A stretch of DNA of 64,000 bases from JAAYCI01 sp964367945 (GCA_964367945.1 CAYIZZ010000001.1:1-64000), one strand, 5' to 3'; numbered from the stretch's first letter, positions 34,188 to 43,570 are shown. Program-made: numbers and translations. Notes: generated from the letters alone by a model not told the origin.

Positions 34188-35825
34188 TTGATTGAGACGA
34201 TATTGATGATTTTGTTTGGGTTTGCGTTTCTTGGTCAAAACTATATGTTTTTTCAGTTGATTGGAAAAGTTGTTCCAATTAAAGTCAGTACCTTTGCTTT
34301 AGTTTTGACCGGAATTGTAAACTGTGTTGCTGTCATAATAATGATGACTTACATCGAAAACAGTACAGTGATTATGTATTTGATAATCACGCTGATATAT
34401 ATTATAGAGATGTATTTTATGTATGATGCAAAAGTGATGAGTGTGGTATCTTATTCAATTACACTGCCAATTCATCTTATGGCCTTGCGTGGAATATCTA
34501 TTTCTATATTTGCAATGATGTTTGGCCATAGTATTTATGAAGTGGCCACAACTGATGCCATGATGTGGAGCACGTTAATAATGGCATCTATATTTTCCAT
34601 GGGATTTATGGCGGCATTGTTTAAGCTTATTCCTGACAAGTACTTTAAAATGATAGACCAAGAAACAAACCGTATGATGCTATTTTGTATTTTAGCGGTT
34701 GTAACAGTGTTGCAATTAATTATAAACGGGTCGATGTATGACTCTAATATAAATATCGCCACTCTAACATGGCAACAGATATTTACCAATGTTTCATGGA
34801 TGACTGTTTTGTATACCGGTGTGTTTATGCTTATTGGGTTTGAGGTATTAGATGCGCGCAGAGAAAAGCTGCAGGACACACTTTTGCGAGAAAGTCTATA
34901 TAAAAACATGCTGCTGGTTCGGTCTGAGCTTACCATAGAAGTAAACTGTACCAATGATAAAATTGCAAGTTTGACATATAGAGGTAAAGAGAAAAATAGA
35001 TTTGCCGGCGCAGACTACTCCACGTTTTTGTATAGAGTGGTGGAAGAATATATACATGAAGAAGATAAAAGACAGCTGTATGCAAATGTGGAATCTTCCA
35101 GTATTATGCGTGCGTATAAAAATGGTAAAAAAGATTTGACGGTAGAATATCGCATGAAGCAAAGTGATGATACATACAGGTGGTTTGCGGCACGTGTCAA
35201 TAGCGAGTATGTGGATGAAGATGATATTATTAGGGCGCTTATTATCAACAGCGATATTCAAGAAGAAAAAGAAAAAGAAGCTATATTGACATATGAGGCC
35301 GAGCGTGATCCACTGGTGGGTGCATACAACAAAAAAGTGTCAGAACAGCTGGTGGAAGAGCATCTGCAAGGTGGCGGCGTAGGCACACTTTGGATTATTG
35401 ATATAGACAACTTTAAAAACATTAATGATAATTTTGGGCACTTGTATGGCGATAGGGTTTTGTGTGATATATATGACGAGCTTAGCCAGCTGTTCCGTGA
35501 CAAGGATATTATAGGCAGGGTAGGTGGCGATGAGTTCATGGTGTTTATGAAAGATACCATCCGAGAAAGCGCTGTGATAGCTAAAGCGCAGCAGGCCTGT
35601 TATGCTATAGAAAAAGTGTACACAAAAGAAGGCTTGCCGGATACCGGCATATCTGCAAGTATCGGTATTGCTATTGCCCCGCAACATGCAAAAGTATATA
35701 CAAGATTGTTTGAAGTGGCAGATATTGCGTTATATGCTACCAAAGGAAATGGCAAAAACGGGTTCACTATATACAGTAAAGACTACGCAGATGCAAAGCA
35801 GAACGTTGATCTTTCCGGGCGCTGA
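34188..35825 (+). CDS. Membrane-bound PAS-GGDEF diguanylate cyclase
   Basis: The start is the TTG at 34188, 7 nt after AAAGGAG. The 545-residue protein has about seven N-terminal transmembrane helices (1-225), a PAS-like region (about 240-365, with EYRMKQSDDTYRWF) and a GGDEF domain (about 375-535). The active site RVGGDEF near 448 is intact and the inhibitory RxxD (RDKD) sits at the right distance upstream, so product feedback is expected. It is transcribed alone and makes cyclic di-GMP in response to a membrane signal. Confidence 0.92.
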   Translation: MIETILMILFGFAFLGQNYMFFQLIGKVVPIKVSTFALVLTGIVNCVAVIIMMTYIENSTVIMYLIITLIYIIEMYFMYDAKVMSVVSYSITLPIHLMALRGISISIFAMMFGHSIYEVATTDAMMWSTLIMASIFSMGFMAALFKLIPDKYFKMIDQETNRMMLFCILAVVTVLQLIINGSMYDSNINIATLTWQQIFTNVSWMTVLYTGVFMLIGFEVLDARREKLQDTLLRESLYKNMLLVRSELTIEVNCTNDKIASLTYRGKEKNRFAGADYSTFLYRVVEEYIHEEDKRQLYANVESSSIMRAYKNGKKDLTVEYRMKQSDDTYRWFAARVNSEYVDEDDIIRALIINSDIQEEKEKEAILTYEAERDPLVGAYNKKVSEQLVEEHLQGGGVGTLWIIDIDNFKNINDNFGHLYGDRVLCDIYDELSQLFRDKDIIGRVGGDEFMVFMKDTIRESAVIAKAQQACYAIEKVYTKEGLPDTGISASIGIAIAPQHAKVYTRLFEVADIALYATKGNGKNGFTIYSKDYADAKQNVDLSGR

Positions 35826-35854
35826 TATATAATTTAACATATTATAAAAAATGA

Positions 35855-35886
35855 AAATGACACTATTGATTTTAATAGTGTCATTT
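35855..35886. terminator. Bidirectional terminator
   Basis: AAATGACACTATT and AATAGTGTCATTT pair around GATTTT. It serves the diguanylate cyclase and the convergent small membrane protein. Confidence 0.88.
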
Positions 35887-35901
35887 CTGTTGATACATAG
35901 T

Positions 35902-36096
35902 TTATTTAGGTCTATGCTTGAATGCTAGTACCCAACTGATACAGGTTAATAAAACATACATAATATAAATTGAATAGGTAACTGAATTGCTCCAAGGGAA
36001 TGAAGACTCAGGATGGTTGAATGCATAAAATATAAATGCAATCCCAATTATGGTAAACAAACACCCAATCAATAAATATTTTTTGTGGTTTGACAT
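35902..36096 (-). CDS. Small membrane protein of unknown function
   Basis: This 64-residue protein has two predicted transmembrane helices (about 7-26 and 39-58) joined by a short polar loop. AAAGGAT lies 8 nt before the ATG and a terminator follows, which supports a real gene. I recognise no family. Confidence 0.65.
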   Translation of the reverse strand: MSNHKKYLLIGCLFTIIGIAFIFYAFNHPESSFPWSNSVTYSIYIMYVLLTCISWVLAFKHRPK

Positions 36097-36227
36097 ATAG
36101 TTATCCTTTTATATATAACGAACAGTAAAAAGCCACAGCTATTAACTATTTGTCTAAGTTGTTGTTTTTGATATATTCAATCGATGCATTTTTTGTTTAG
36201 GTAGGTGATGTCGCATCTGAAAACAAG

Positions 36228-37562
36228 TTATTCTGCGCCGAGTGCCGCCATGGTGAGGTAGTTATAAGGCTTGTTGAAATGAGGCAAGAAGAAGATATCT
36301 AAAAGCTTTAGTTTATCGATGCTTACACCTTCTTGTATGGCCAAAGAAAACATATGAATACCCATGGAAACATCGTGGTATGAGGCTATTTGTGCGCCCA
36401 GCACTCGCCGTGATCCTTTATCGTATACAATGCGAATAGATACCTCATCATTTTCACGGATAAACTCAGGCCTTTGGTTATCTGTCACATCGCTTGCCGC
36501 AGCATCAAACCCTTTGGTCAAAGCCTGACACAATGTCATGCCTGTGGAAACCATGTTGTATCCGTATATGGATATTCCGTTGGAGCCTTGCACACCAACC
36601 GAAGCCAGGGCAGTGCCGAGGGCGTTGTGTGCCGCCACTATTCCTGATCGAACAGCATTGGTGGCAAGAGCTATATATTCAGTGTTTTTTGAAGCATTGT
36701 CATACACGCAAGCACAATCGCCAATGGCATACACGTCGGGAATGCTTGTTTCTTGATTAAGATTCACACGATAAGCACCGTTTGGTAAAGTGTCGATTTT
36801 GTCTCTTCCAAGAGCAGTGTTTGGTACAAAGCCTATGGCTAGCACTACCATGTCAGCGTCTATTTCCTTTTTGTCGGTGATTACTTTTTTCACACAGGTG
36901 TCGCCTTCCATGCGAATCACACGCTGGTTAAACTCCATCTTTACGCCGTTTTTTTCAAGTACATGGTGCATTTTATCGGTGAATTCAGCATCGTAATATC
37001 TGCTGAGGCAATCATCAGCAATATCAATAAGTGTTGTGTTTTTGCCACATCGGCAAAACGCCTCGGCAAGCTCTACACCGATATATCCCGCACCCACAAT
37101 TGCCACGTTTTTGATGTCTGGTTGATCGTGCAGCTTTTCTATTACCTCTTCAGCGTGCTGATAAAGCTTCACATACTGCACATTTTCAAGGTTTGCACCG
37201 GGAATATCAGGTATAATTGGCCAAGAACCTGTAGCTAAAACCAGCTTGTCATAGCTTTCTTTTATCTCTTCACCGTTTTTATTTTTGGCAATAACATAGC
37301 GGCTGTCGAAATCTATGCTATCCACTTCAGTTTCGGTGTGTACGGTAGCACCTTTTTGTTGGAGCATTTCTTTGGAAGAATAAAAAAGCCCTGACGGTCC
37401 ATCGATCTGCCCACCTATCCACAACGCCATGCCACATCCCAAAAAACTTATGTTATTGTTTTTGTCAAATGTAGTTACTTCACAATCTTTATAATTGTCA
37501 AGTATGGTGTTTATACAGGCGGTTCCAGCATGATTTGTGCCTACCACAACAATTTTCTTCAT
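36228..37562 (-). CDS. nox: NADH oxidase (water-forming, Nox family)
   Basis: The 444-residue flavoprotein belongs to the NADH oxidase/peroxidase/CoA-disulfide reductase group. It has the FAD fold with VVGTNHAGTA (His10 region), the redox-active Cys in SFLGCGMALW near residue 43, an NADH-binding VGAGYIGVELAEA near 155 and the second FAD segment YAIGDCA near 280. The GTNHAGTA and LGCGMALWIGG forms fit water-forming NADH oxidases that remove oxygen without releasing peroxide. AAAGGAG precedes the ATG. A CoA-disulfide reductase remains possible. Confidence 0.87.
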   Translation of the reverse strand: MKKIVVVGTNHAGTACINTILDNYKDCEVTTFDKNNNISFLGCGMALWIGGQIDGPSGLFYSSKEMLQQKGATVHTETEVDSIDFDSRYVIAKNKNGEEIKESYDKLVLATGSWPIIPDIPGANLENVQYVKLYQHAEEVIEKLHDQPDIKNVAIVGAGYIGVELAEAFCRCGKNTTLIDIADDCLSRYYDAEFTDKMHHVLEKNGVKMEFNQRVIRMEGDTCVKKVITDKKEIDADMVVLAIGFVPNTALGRDKIDTLPNGAYRVNLNQETSIPDVYAIGDCACVYDNASKNTEYIALATNAVRSGIVAAHNALGTALASVGVQGSNGISIYGYNMVSTGMTLCQALTKGFDAAASDVTDNQRPEFIRENDEVSIRIVYDKGSRRVLGAQIASYHDVSMGIHMFSLAIQEGVSIDKLKLLDIFFLPHFNKPYNYLTMAALGAE

Positions 37563-37664
37563 AACAATACTCCTTTTTTATCACTGTTTTGTAATTATAT
37601 CAAGCAAAAAGTGCATAATCTAGCTGTTATTGTCAGTGCGGTATAGTAAATGATTTAAAAATGT

Positions 37665-38270
37665 TTACAGTGAGCCTTTGGTGGAAAGCACACCTAAAAT
37701 ACGTTCGTCATACATTGTGGCAGCATCAAGTGATTTTGCAAAACTTTTAATGGTTGCCTCGGCTAAATGGTGGTTATTTTTTCCAAATAAGTGTTTTATG
37801 TGTAGATTCATACCACTGTTTATTGCTAAAGACTCTAAAAAGTGACAGAATACTTCTGTTTCAAGCTCGCCGATGCGTTCTTTTGAAAACTCAAGGTCAG
37901 ACACAAAAAATCCGCGTCCGGAAAGATCCACAGCACAAAGCATCAAAACATCGTCTAAAGGATATGCCACGCTACCACTGCGGCGAATACCGACTTTGTC
38001 GCCCAAAGCAGACTTTATAGCCTCGCCCAGTGCAATACCCACATCTTCAACGGTGTGGTGGCTGTCTATATGTAAGTCACCTTTGCAGGAAAGCTTTAGG
38101 TCAAAAAGACCATGGCATGCAAAAGTCGTAAGCATGTGATCAAAAAAGCCTATACCTGTGCTGATATCAGTGATACCGCTACCATCGATATTAAGCGTAA
38201 GACTGATGGAAGTTTCTTTGGTGGTACGATTTATAGTGGCAGTTCTGATTTTGCTTGTGACGTCTTGCAT
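37665..38270 (-). CDS. hisB: Imidazoleglycerol-phosphate dehydratase HisB
   Basis: The 201-residue protein is a full-length monofunctional HisB. Diagnostic metal-binding repeats are GFFDHML, HHTVEDVGIALGEA near 72, HLFGKNNHHLAEATIKSFA near 160. It catalyses the dehydration of imidazole glycerol phosphate in histidine synthesis. No other his gene lies nearby, so it is an orphan in this window. GGAGGG precedes the ATG. Confidence 0.95.
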   Translation of the reverse strand: MQDVTSKIRTATINRTTKETSISLTLNIDGSGITDISTGIGFFDHMLTTFACHGLFDLKLSCKGDLHIDSHHTVEDVGIALGEAIKSALGDKVGIRRSGSVAYPLDDVLMLCAVDLSGRGFFVSDLEFSKERIGELETEVFCHFLESLAINSGMNLHIKHLFGKNNHHLAEATIKSFAKSLDAATMYDERILGVLSTKGSL

Positions 38271-38304
38271 AATAATACCCTCCTATATGCCGAATATAAG
38301 TTTT

Positions 38305-38333
38305 ATTTTATCATATATTATTTACTCTTACAA
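38305..38333 (-). promoter_or_regulatory. Promoter of hisB
   Basis: Minus strand: TTGTAA (38328-38333), 17 bp, TAAAAT (38305-38310), about 35 bp before the start codon. Confidence 0.6.
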
Positions 38334-38392
38334 CACAGTATTCAAGCTAATGTATTTAAAAAAAATAAAAAGAGGTTTATGAAACAAATTCA

Positions 38393-38421
38393 TTGATAAA
38401 AATAATAAAACATGATAAAAT
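38393..38421 (+). promoter_or_regulatory. Promoter of pta
   Basis: TTGATA (38393-38398), 17 bp, TAAAAT (38416-38421), about 60 bp before the pta start. Confidence 0.6.
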
Positions 38422-38481
38422 ATCATAGGAAAATATGGATGCTAAAAAAGAAAATTAGGCTGGGGAAAGGTAGGATGTAAG

Positions 38482-39462
38482 ATGTTTGCAAAAATGATAG
38501 AGCTGCTTAAATCAAATGAGGTACGCCTGGTATTTCCAGAGGGTGAAGATCAGCGTATACAGAGTGCTGTGGTGCGCTTACAATCAGAAAAATTGATGAA
38601 ACCGATTGTTTTAGGAAACAAAGAAAGAATTGAAGAAAGCTCCAAAAAAAATGGTATCAACATGGAAGGCATCGAGATAATCGATCCTGAGACATATGAT
38701 AGATTTGAAGATATGGTTGCCCTTATGGTAGAGCTTCGCAAAGGAAAAATGAGCGAAGAAGAATGTCAAGCTAGCCTTAAAAAAACAAACTATTTTGGTA
38801 CTATGCTGGTGAAAATGGGATTGGCCGAAGGACTTTTGGGTGGCGCAACGTATTCTACTGCAGATACTGTTCGTCCTGCTTTGCAAATAGTGAAAACAAA
38901 ACCCGGATGTAAGATTGTATCAAGTTGCTTTATAATGAATCGCATGGGTATAAATGGCGACCAACGCATTGTGATGGCAGACTGCGCCATTAACATGTAT
39001 CCTAACGAAGACGAAATTGTTGATATCACACTGGAGACTGCTAAAACAGCTCGTTTGTTTGAGATAGAGCCCAAAGTTGCTTTGCTATCTTACAGCACTA
39101 AAGGCTCCGGCAAAGGCGAGTCACCTGAAAAAATGAAAAACGCTACAGAGCGTTTGCAAAAGATGAATTTGGACTTTCCGGTGGATGGCGAGTTCCAGTT
39201 TGATGCAGCAGTATCGCCCGAGGTTGGCCAGCTGAAGTCACCGGGAAGTGAAGTGGCAGGGTATGCCAATACATTTATATTCCCTGACATCAATGCCGGA
39301 AACATTGGATATAAGATAGCACAACGTCTTGGTGGATTCGAGGCTCTTGGTCCTATTTTGATGGGCCTAAACGCTCCCATTAACGATTTGTCTCGTGGCA
39401 CAAATGCCGAAGAAGTGTATAAAATGGCTATCATTACCGCCGCTACAGCGTTGGCAAAATAA
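38482..39462 (+). CDS. pta: Phosphate acetyltransferase Pta
   Basis: The 326-residue protein has the length of the short Pta form. Motifs include VRLVFPEGED near the start, GLLGGATYSTADTVRPALQI near 120, SYSTKGSGKGESPEKM near 200 and a C-terminal GPILMGLNAPINDLSRG. It converts acetyl-CoA and phosphate to acetyl phosphate for ATP-yielding acetate formation. No ackA gene is adjacent. It is transcribed alone from its own promoter. Confidence 0.95.
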   Translation: MFAKMIELLKSNEVRLVFPEGEDQRIQSAVVRLQSEKLMKPIVLGNKERIEESSKKNGINMEGIEIIDPETYDRFEDMVALMVELRKGKMSEEECQASLKKTNYFGTMLVKMGLAEGLLGGATYSTADTVRPALQIVKTKPGCKIVSSCFIMNRMGINGDQRIVMADCAINMYPNEDEIVDITLETAKTARLFEIEPKVALLSYSTKGSGKGESPEKMKNATERLQKMNLDFPVDGEFQFDAAVSPEVGQLKSPGSEVAGYANTFIFPDINAGNIGYKIAQRLGGFEALGPILMGLNAPINDLSRGTNAEEVYKMAIITAATALAK

Positions 39463-39522
39463 TAAATTAGGCATGTGAAATGTTTTGTTTATTCAATTTA
39501 TGTAAGATGAGTTAAATTTCAC

Positions 39523-39551
39523 TTGCAAATAATTTCAAAATAATATATAAT
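39523..39551 (+). promoter_or_regulatory. Promoter of the SRP RNA
   Basis: TTGCAA (39523-39528), 17 bp, TATAAT (39546-39551). The RNA would start near 39560-39568. Confidence 0.7.
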
Positions 39552-39566
39552 ATTTTAGTATTACAC

Positions 39567-39738
39567 ATGCGGGCAGGGCGGGAAGTGCGCTGCTTTGCAT
39601 ACGGAAGGTGGGTCCTGTGCAATGGGTCGCCGTGAACCATGTCAGGCGGGGAACCGAGCAGCATTAAGCGGATGCACCTGTGTGCCGCAGTAAACCTGCC
39701 TTTCGTATGCAAAGCAGCGCCACCACTGTCCGCTTTTT
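39567..39738 (+). ncRNA. ffs: Signal recognition particle RNA, large bacterial type
   Basis: The conserved helix 8 segment is present: ACCATGTCAGG, a GGAA tetraloop, then GAGCAGCATTAA at about 39636-39668. The long closing stem pairs GCGGGCAG (39569-39576) with CTGTCCGC near 39726-39733, and GCGCTGCTTTGCATACG with its complement ending at 39720. The size of about 170 nt or more with a long Alu-side stem is that of Gram-positive SRP RNA rather than short 4.5S RNA. A T-run follows at 39734. It lies just upstream of dnaX, as in many Clostridia. The RNA binds Ffh and targets membrane proteins. Exact ends are estimated. Confidence 0.88.
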
Positions 39739-39772
39739 GTAAGCTATATGCTAAACAAAAGGGGTGAGGCTT

Positions 39773-41455
39773 TTGCATCGTGCGCTTTATAGAAAATGGA
39801 GGCCGCAAACTTTTGGTGATGTGGTAGGCCAAAAAGCTATCACCACCGCCCTTTTAAATCAAATTACAGCCGAGAAAATAGGCCATGCTTATCTTTTTAC
39901 CGGCACAAGAGGAACAGGAAAAACCAGCTGTGCTAAGATATTTGCCATGGCGGTGAACTGTGAGGATCCAAACGGAGCCGAGCCGTGCGGTGTGTGTGAG
40001 GTGTGTAGCGGCCTTTTAAATGGTAGCATTTTAGATGTGGCCGAAATAGACGCTGCCTCGAACAACGGTGTGGACGATGTACGAGACTTGCGTGAAGAGA
40101 CTATATACAGGCCCACGCGTGCAAAATATAGGGTTTATATCATAGATGAGGTACACATGCTGTCTACTGCAGCGTTTAATGCACTTTTGAAAACGCTGGA
40201 AGAACCCCCACAGCACGTTATTTTTATCTTAGCAACTACTGAAATTCATAAAGTTCCGGCCACCATTCTTTCGCGGTGTCAGCGGTTTGACTTTATGCGG
40301 ATTGCGCCCGGAGATATAGCACAAAGGCTTTTGTATATATCCGAAAAAGAGGATATAGACCTAAAAGAAGATGCAGCAGATTTGCTTGCAAGACTTTCCG
40401 ATGGTGCTATGAGAGACGCTCTTAGTCTTTTAGACACTTGTGCAGGAGCAGGGGAAGCCATCGACACAAACACGGTGCGTAAAATGGCCGGAATTTGTGA
40501 TAAAGATTATCTATTTAAGCTTTCAAATGCTACTAAAAATTCCGACACAACACAAATTTTGACGCTGATAGGCGAACTCCACACTCATTCGGTGGATGCA
40601 CGCAGATTGTGCGAAGAAATGGTGTTTCACTATAGAAACCTGCTTTTGGCAAAGGCGGACGCAGGCGGTCGATTGCTTGACAGAGTGCCTACAGAAGAAA
40701 AAGCACAATATATAGAAGAGTCTGCCGTATATGATGAAAAAGAGCTTATCGGTGCATTACAGCGTCTGGCTACTGCTATTGATAAAATGGCGCGCTCGCC
40801 TGAGCCACGACTAGAGCTGGAACTGGCACTTTTTGACATTACTGCGGATAAGAAATCAACTCAAACTACACAAAATACAGCGGTGCCGCAACCGCAAGTA
40901 GTCGCGGCGCAAAAGCCACTGAGCCGGCAAGATGTACCCGTAGAATCTGTGGAGTCTGTACCCTTTGATGTTGACGAACCGGCGATATCTGAGCAAACAG
41001 CAGCGCCGTTTGATGGTGGCGAGTCTGTGGTCGAAGCGGTGCAAGTAGTAAATAAAGTAGCTGAAGAATTACCGCCAGCTGAAGAACTACCGCCGTTACC
41101 TGTAGCAGTGCCGATTGCCGAGCTGCCAGATGGTATACAGCCGTTTGCATATTGGCAACAAGTGCTGGAAAAAATGCCGAGCACAGATCGTCTGTTAAGC
41201 TCATACATGTCAGGCTCAAAGGCGTATACTGATGGTATTCGTGTTTTAATAGATGGCGGGCAGATGTTCTTAGCATATATTCGTGCCAATCACAACGCAC
41301 GCGAGACTATTAAAACAGTGATAGAAAGTGTGTGTGGCAAGAGATATGGGATAGGCCCTTACGAGGGCGGAGCCGTTGAAGAAATCAAGCAAATAACAGC
41401 TAAAGATACCCTTGTGGAATGGGAAAAAAAAGGGGTAACTGTGACAACTGAGTAA
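39773..41455 (+). CDS. dnaX: DNA polymerase III subunit gamma/tau DnaX
   Basis: The start is placed at TTG 39773, giving MHRALYRKWRP, the standard DnaX N-terminus; a GTG at 39764 is an alternative. The 560-residue protein has Walker A GTRGTGKTS near 47, the zinc module CEDPNGAEPCGVCEVC near 66, IIDEVHML and SRCQRFDF. The part after residue 360 is Pro/Val/Glu-rich linker and then a tau C-terminal domain with FAYWQQVLEKM. It loads the sliding clamp. No slippery A-run for a gamma frameshift was noticed. Confidence 0.95.
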   Translation: MHRALYRKWRPQTFGDVVGQKAITTALLNQITAEKIGHAYLFTGTRGTGKTSCAKIFAMAVNCEDPNGAEPCGVCEVCSGLLNGSILDVAEIDAASNNGVDDVRDLREETIYRPTRAKYRVYIIDEVHMLSTAAFNALLKTLEEPPQHVIFILATTEIHKVPATILSRCQRFDFMRIAPGDIAQRLLYISEKEDIDLKEDAADLLARLSDGAMRDALSLLDTCAGAGEAIDTNTVRKMAGICDKDYLFKLSNATKNSDTTQILTLIGELHTHSVDARRLCEEMVFHYRNLLLAKADAGGRLLDRVPTEEKAQYIEESAVYDEKELIGALQRLATAIDKMARSPEPRLELELALFDITADKKSTQTTQNTAVPQPQVVAAQKPLSRQDVPVESVESVPFDVDEPAISEQTAAPFDGGESVVEAVQVVNKVAEELPPAEELPPLPVAVPIAELPDGIQPFAYWQQVLEKMPSTDRLLSSYMSGSKAYTDGIRVLIDGGQMFLAYIRANHNARETIKTVIESVCGKRYGIGPYEGGAVEEIKQITAKDTLVEWEKKGVTVTTE

Positions 41456-41489
41456 AATAAACTACAGATAAAAACTGGAGGAAAATTAA

Positions 41490-41834
41490 ATGAAAGCAAG
41501 ACTACCGGACGGATATGGCAAGCAAAACGTGAACAAATTGATGCAGCAGGCCCAGCAGATGCAAGATTCTATTGCAACAAAACAAGCAGAACTTGAGGAA
41601 ACAGAGTTTCCGGTGAAGGCTGCAGGTGGTATGCTGGAAATAACAATGAGGGGCGACTATAACGTAACAGCGGTGAAAATCAACCCTGATGCGGTGGATC
41701 CTGACGACATTGAAATGTTGGAGGATCTTGTGGCAGCCGCAGTGAACGAAGCTGTGCGCACAGTAAAAGAAAACACAGAAGCTGAGATGGGTAAAATATC
41801 TGCAGCGTTCCCGGGTCTTGCCGGAATGATGTAG
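41490..41834 (+). CDS. YbaB/EbfC nucleoid-associated protein
   Basis: The 114-residue protein is of the usual length, with a helical N-terminus QQAQQMQDSIATKQAELEE, the strand GMLEITMRGDYNVTAVKINP and a C-terminal helix ending FPGLAGMM. It binds DNA as a dimer. CTGGAGG precedes the ATG and the dnaX-ybaB-recR order is conserved in bacteria. Confidence 0.95.
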   Translation: MKARLPDGYGKQNVNKLMQQAQQMQDSIATKQAELEETEFPVKAAGGMLEITMRGDYNVTAVKINPDAVDPDDIEMLEDLVAAAVNEAVRTVKENTEAEMGKISAAFPGLAGMM

Positions 41835-41914
41835 TTTTCACCACACTCGGGATGTAAAGTGATGTACCATTACACCTTGTGATGTTTAAAAAAGATGGAT
41901 GAAGAGGGAAGAAA

Positions 41915-42514
41915 ATGGCAATTGTTGCAGCGCCGCTGGATACGCTGGCAGAGCAGTTTGCGCGGCTGAATGGTGTTGGCCGAAAAAGTGCCATGCGCAT
42001 GGCGTATCAGGTGCTTGCGATGGATAAAACCGAAGCTGAAGCGTTTTCTAAGGCTATTTTGGATGCACATGAGAAAATTCATCGTTGCAATGTGTGCCAA
42101 AACTTTACCGAGTTGGATATATGTGATATATGCGGTAGCCCTGCACGGGATGACTCTATCATTTGTGTGGTAGAAAGTCCTAGGGATGTGTCGGCGTTTG
42201 AGCAAACACGGGAGTATAAAGGTAAATATCATGTGTTGCATGGGTTGATTTCGCCGGCGCAAGGTGTGGGTGCTGATCAACTTTGTGTGAAAGAATTACT
42301 TGCACGCTTAAAAGATGACTTGGTACAAGAGGTTATCATGGCCACAAATCCCACGGTTGAAGGCGAGGCTACTGCTTTGTATCTAGCTAGGCTGATAAAA
42401 CCACTGGGCATCTCAACCACGAGATTAGCGTATGGAATTCCGGTGGGTAGCAGTCTTGAGTATGTGGATAATGTGACACTATATAAAGCACTTTCAGGCA
42501 GGGCAGAACTGTAG
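41915..42514 (+). CDS. recR: Recombination protein RecR
   Basis: The 199-residue protein has the HhH region LNGVGRKSAMRMAY, a four-Cys zinc finger CNVCQNFTELDICDIC near 58, the Toprim segment CVVESPRDVSAFE near 79 and TNPTVEGEATALYLA near 140. It acts with RecO/RecF in gap repair. GAAGAGGG precedes the ATG. Confidence 0.96.
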   Translation: MAIVAAPLDTLAEQFARLNGVGRKSAMRMAYQVLAMDKTEAEAFSKAILDAHEKIHRCNVCQNFTELDICDICGSPARDDSIICVVESPRDVSAFEQTREYKGKYHVLHGLISPAQGVGADQLCVKELLARLKDDLVQEVIMATNPTVEGEATALYLARLIKPLGISTTRLAYGIPVGSSLEYVDNVTLYKALSGRAEL

Positions 42515-42531
42515 TGTGTATTAAGCACAAA

Positions 42532-42560
42532 TTGACTTTTTTTGGCAATTGTGATAGAAT
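42532..42560 (+). promoter_or_regulatory. Promoter of smpB (and possibly ssrA)
   Basis: TTGACT (42532-42537), 17 bp, TAGAAT (42555-42560). Confidence 0.7.
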
Positions 42561-42604
42561 ATTATACGTTGCAATAACAAAAACATTAAAAAGGGGGCAG
42601 GCGA

Positions 42605-43057
42605 ATGGCTGCAATCAAGAGTGTGGCGGCCAACCGTAAAGCCCGCCATGAGTACTATGTGATGGAAAGCATCGAGGCCGGTATCGAGCTTGTGGGTACC
42701 GAGGTGAAAAGTATCCGTCTTGGCAAGGTGAACTTGAAAGAATCGTGGGTGGATATCAAAGAAGGACAAGCATATGTAGTGGGAATGAATATATCGCCGT
42801 ATGAAAAAGGTAATATATTTAACCGAGATCCCGAGCGGACAAGAAAACTGCTTTTACATAAACGTGAAATTCGTAAACTTCAGCAAGATATAAAGATAAA
42901 GGGGCTTACTTTGATTCCTTTGTCGATGTATTTTAAAAATTCAAATGTCAAGCTGGAAATAGGTGTGTGTAAAGGTAAAAAACTTTACGACAAACGTGCG
43001 ACTTCGGCCGAGAGGGATGCGAAACGTACTATGGATAGAGCGATGAAAACACGATAG
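42605..43057 (+). CDS. smpB: SsrA-binding protein SmpB
   Basis: The 150-residue protein has all main blocks: NRKARHEY near the start, GIELVGTEVKSIR near 28, NLKESWVDI, HKREIRKL near 85 and the basic tail KRTMDRAMKTR. It carries tmRNA to stalled ribosomes. The tmRNA gene starts 42 bp downstream. Confidence 0.96.
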   Translation: MAAIKSVAANRKARHEYYVMESIEAGIELVGTEVKSIRLGKVNLKESWVDIKEGQAYVVGMNISPYEKGNIFNRDPERTRKLLLHKREIRKLQQDIKIKGLTLIPLSMYFKNSNVKLEIGVCKGKKLYDKRATSAERDAKRTMDRAMKTR

Positions 43058-43099
43058 TATGATGATATAGGCAAAGCATGGCTTTGTGTATATAGATAT

Positions 43100-43467
43100 G
43101 GGGATGTAAAGGTTTCGACAGGGATAATGAAGCAATAGCAGCGGGTAGTGGTGGGGCCACACTAAAAACGCCTCAACAAAATAGTTAACAACACAGTTAA
43201 TTTCCGCAGCAACCGTATGGTTGCTGTTGCCGCCTAATATAGGCCGGCCGTCCGACTTGCCCTACCGTGAGGTGAGACCCGGGCGTCATTGAAACGGTAA
43301 ATGTGAACAGTCCTAAGCTTTGCAGGCTGTCATAAATTAATGAAGCTACCAATGCCTCGGCCTGATTATCGGCTTGTTGCAAAGGGAATGTTGTAGATAA
43401 TCTGCACCCGGAGATACTCTTGTGGACTTGTTTTTGGACACGGGTTCGATTCCCGTCATCTCCACCA
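43100..43467 (+). ncRNA. ssrA: Transfer-messenger RNA (ssrA)
   Basis: The acceptor stem pairs GGGGATG (43100-43106) with CATCTCC before the encoded CCA end (43461-43467); the T-loop GGGTTCGATTCCC lies at 43442-43454. The length of 368 nt is normal. The tag frame ends NTVNFRSNRMVAVAA and stops with TAA at 43235-43237, close in layout to the Bacillus tag. The resume codon is not certain. tmRNA frees stalled ribosomes and tags the nascent protein for proteolysis. Its 3-prime end borders an integrative element. Confidence 0.95.
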
Positions 43468-43539
43468 AAGTAGTATTATACAAACTTTTATATTTAAAAA
43501 ATGGCTTTGCTATAACAGTTTTGCTATAATACAAACAAG

Positions 43540-43570
43540 AAAAGGACAGTTTTTACACTGTCCTTTTTAT
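43540..43570 (+). terminator. Terminator of tmRNA
   Basis: AAAAGGACAG (43540-43549) pairs with CTGTCCTTTT (43558-43567) and is followed by T-rich sequence. Confidence 0.85.

Noticed and set aside
40861..41300. Minus-strand frames opposite the dnaX linker
   Set aside because: The linker of DnaX is repetitive in Pro/Val/Glu codons, which yields stop-free complements. No support as genes.
43442..43467. tmRNA 3-prime end as attachment site of the element
   Set aside because: No second copy of the tmRNA 3-prime sequence was found near 48600-48760, and the recombinase is a serine type, which usually uses short unrelated cores.
43346..43534. Open frame on the minus strand including VEMTGIEPVSKN
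   Set aside because: This is the antisense of the tmRNA 3-prime domain. The same phrase appears in many genomes as a false protein from tmRNA.
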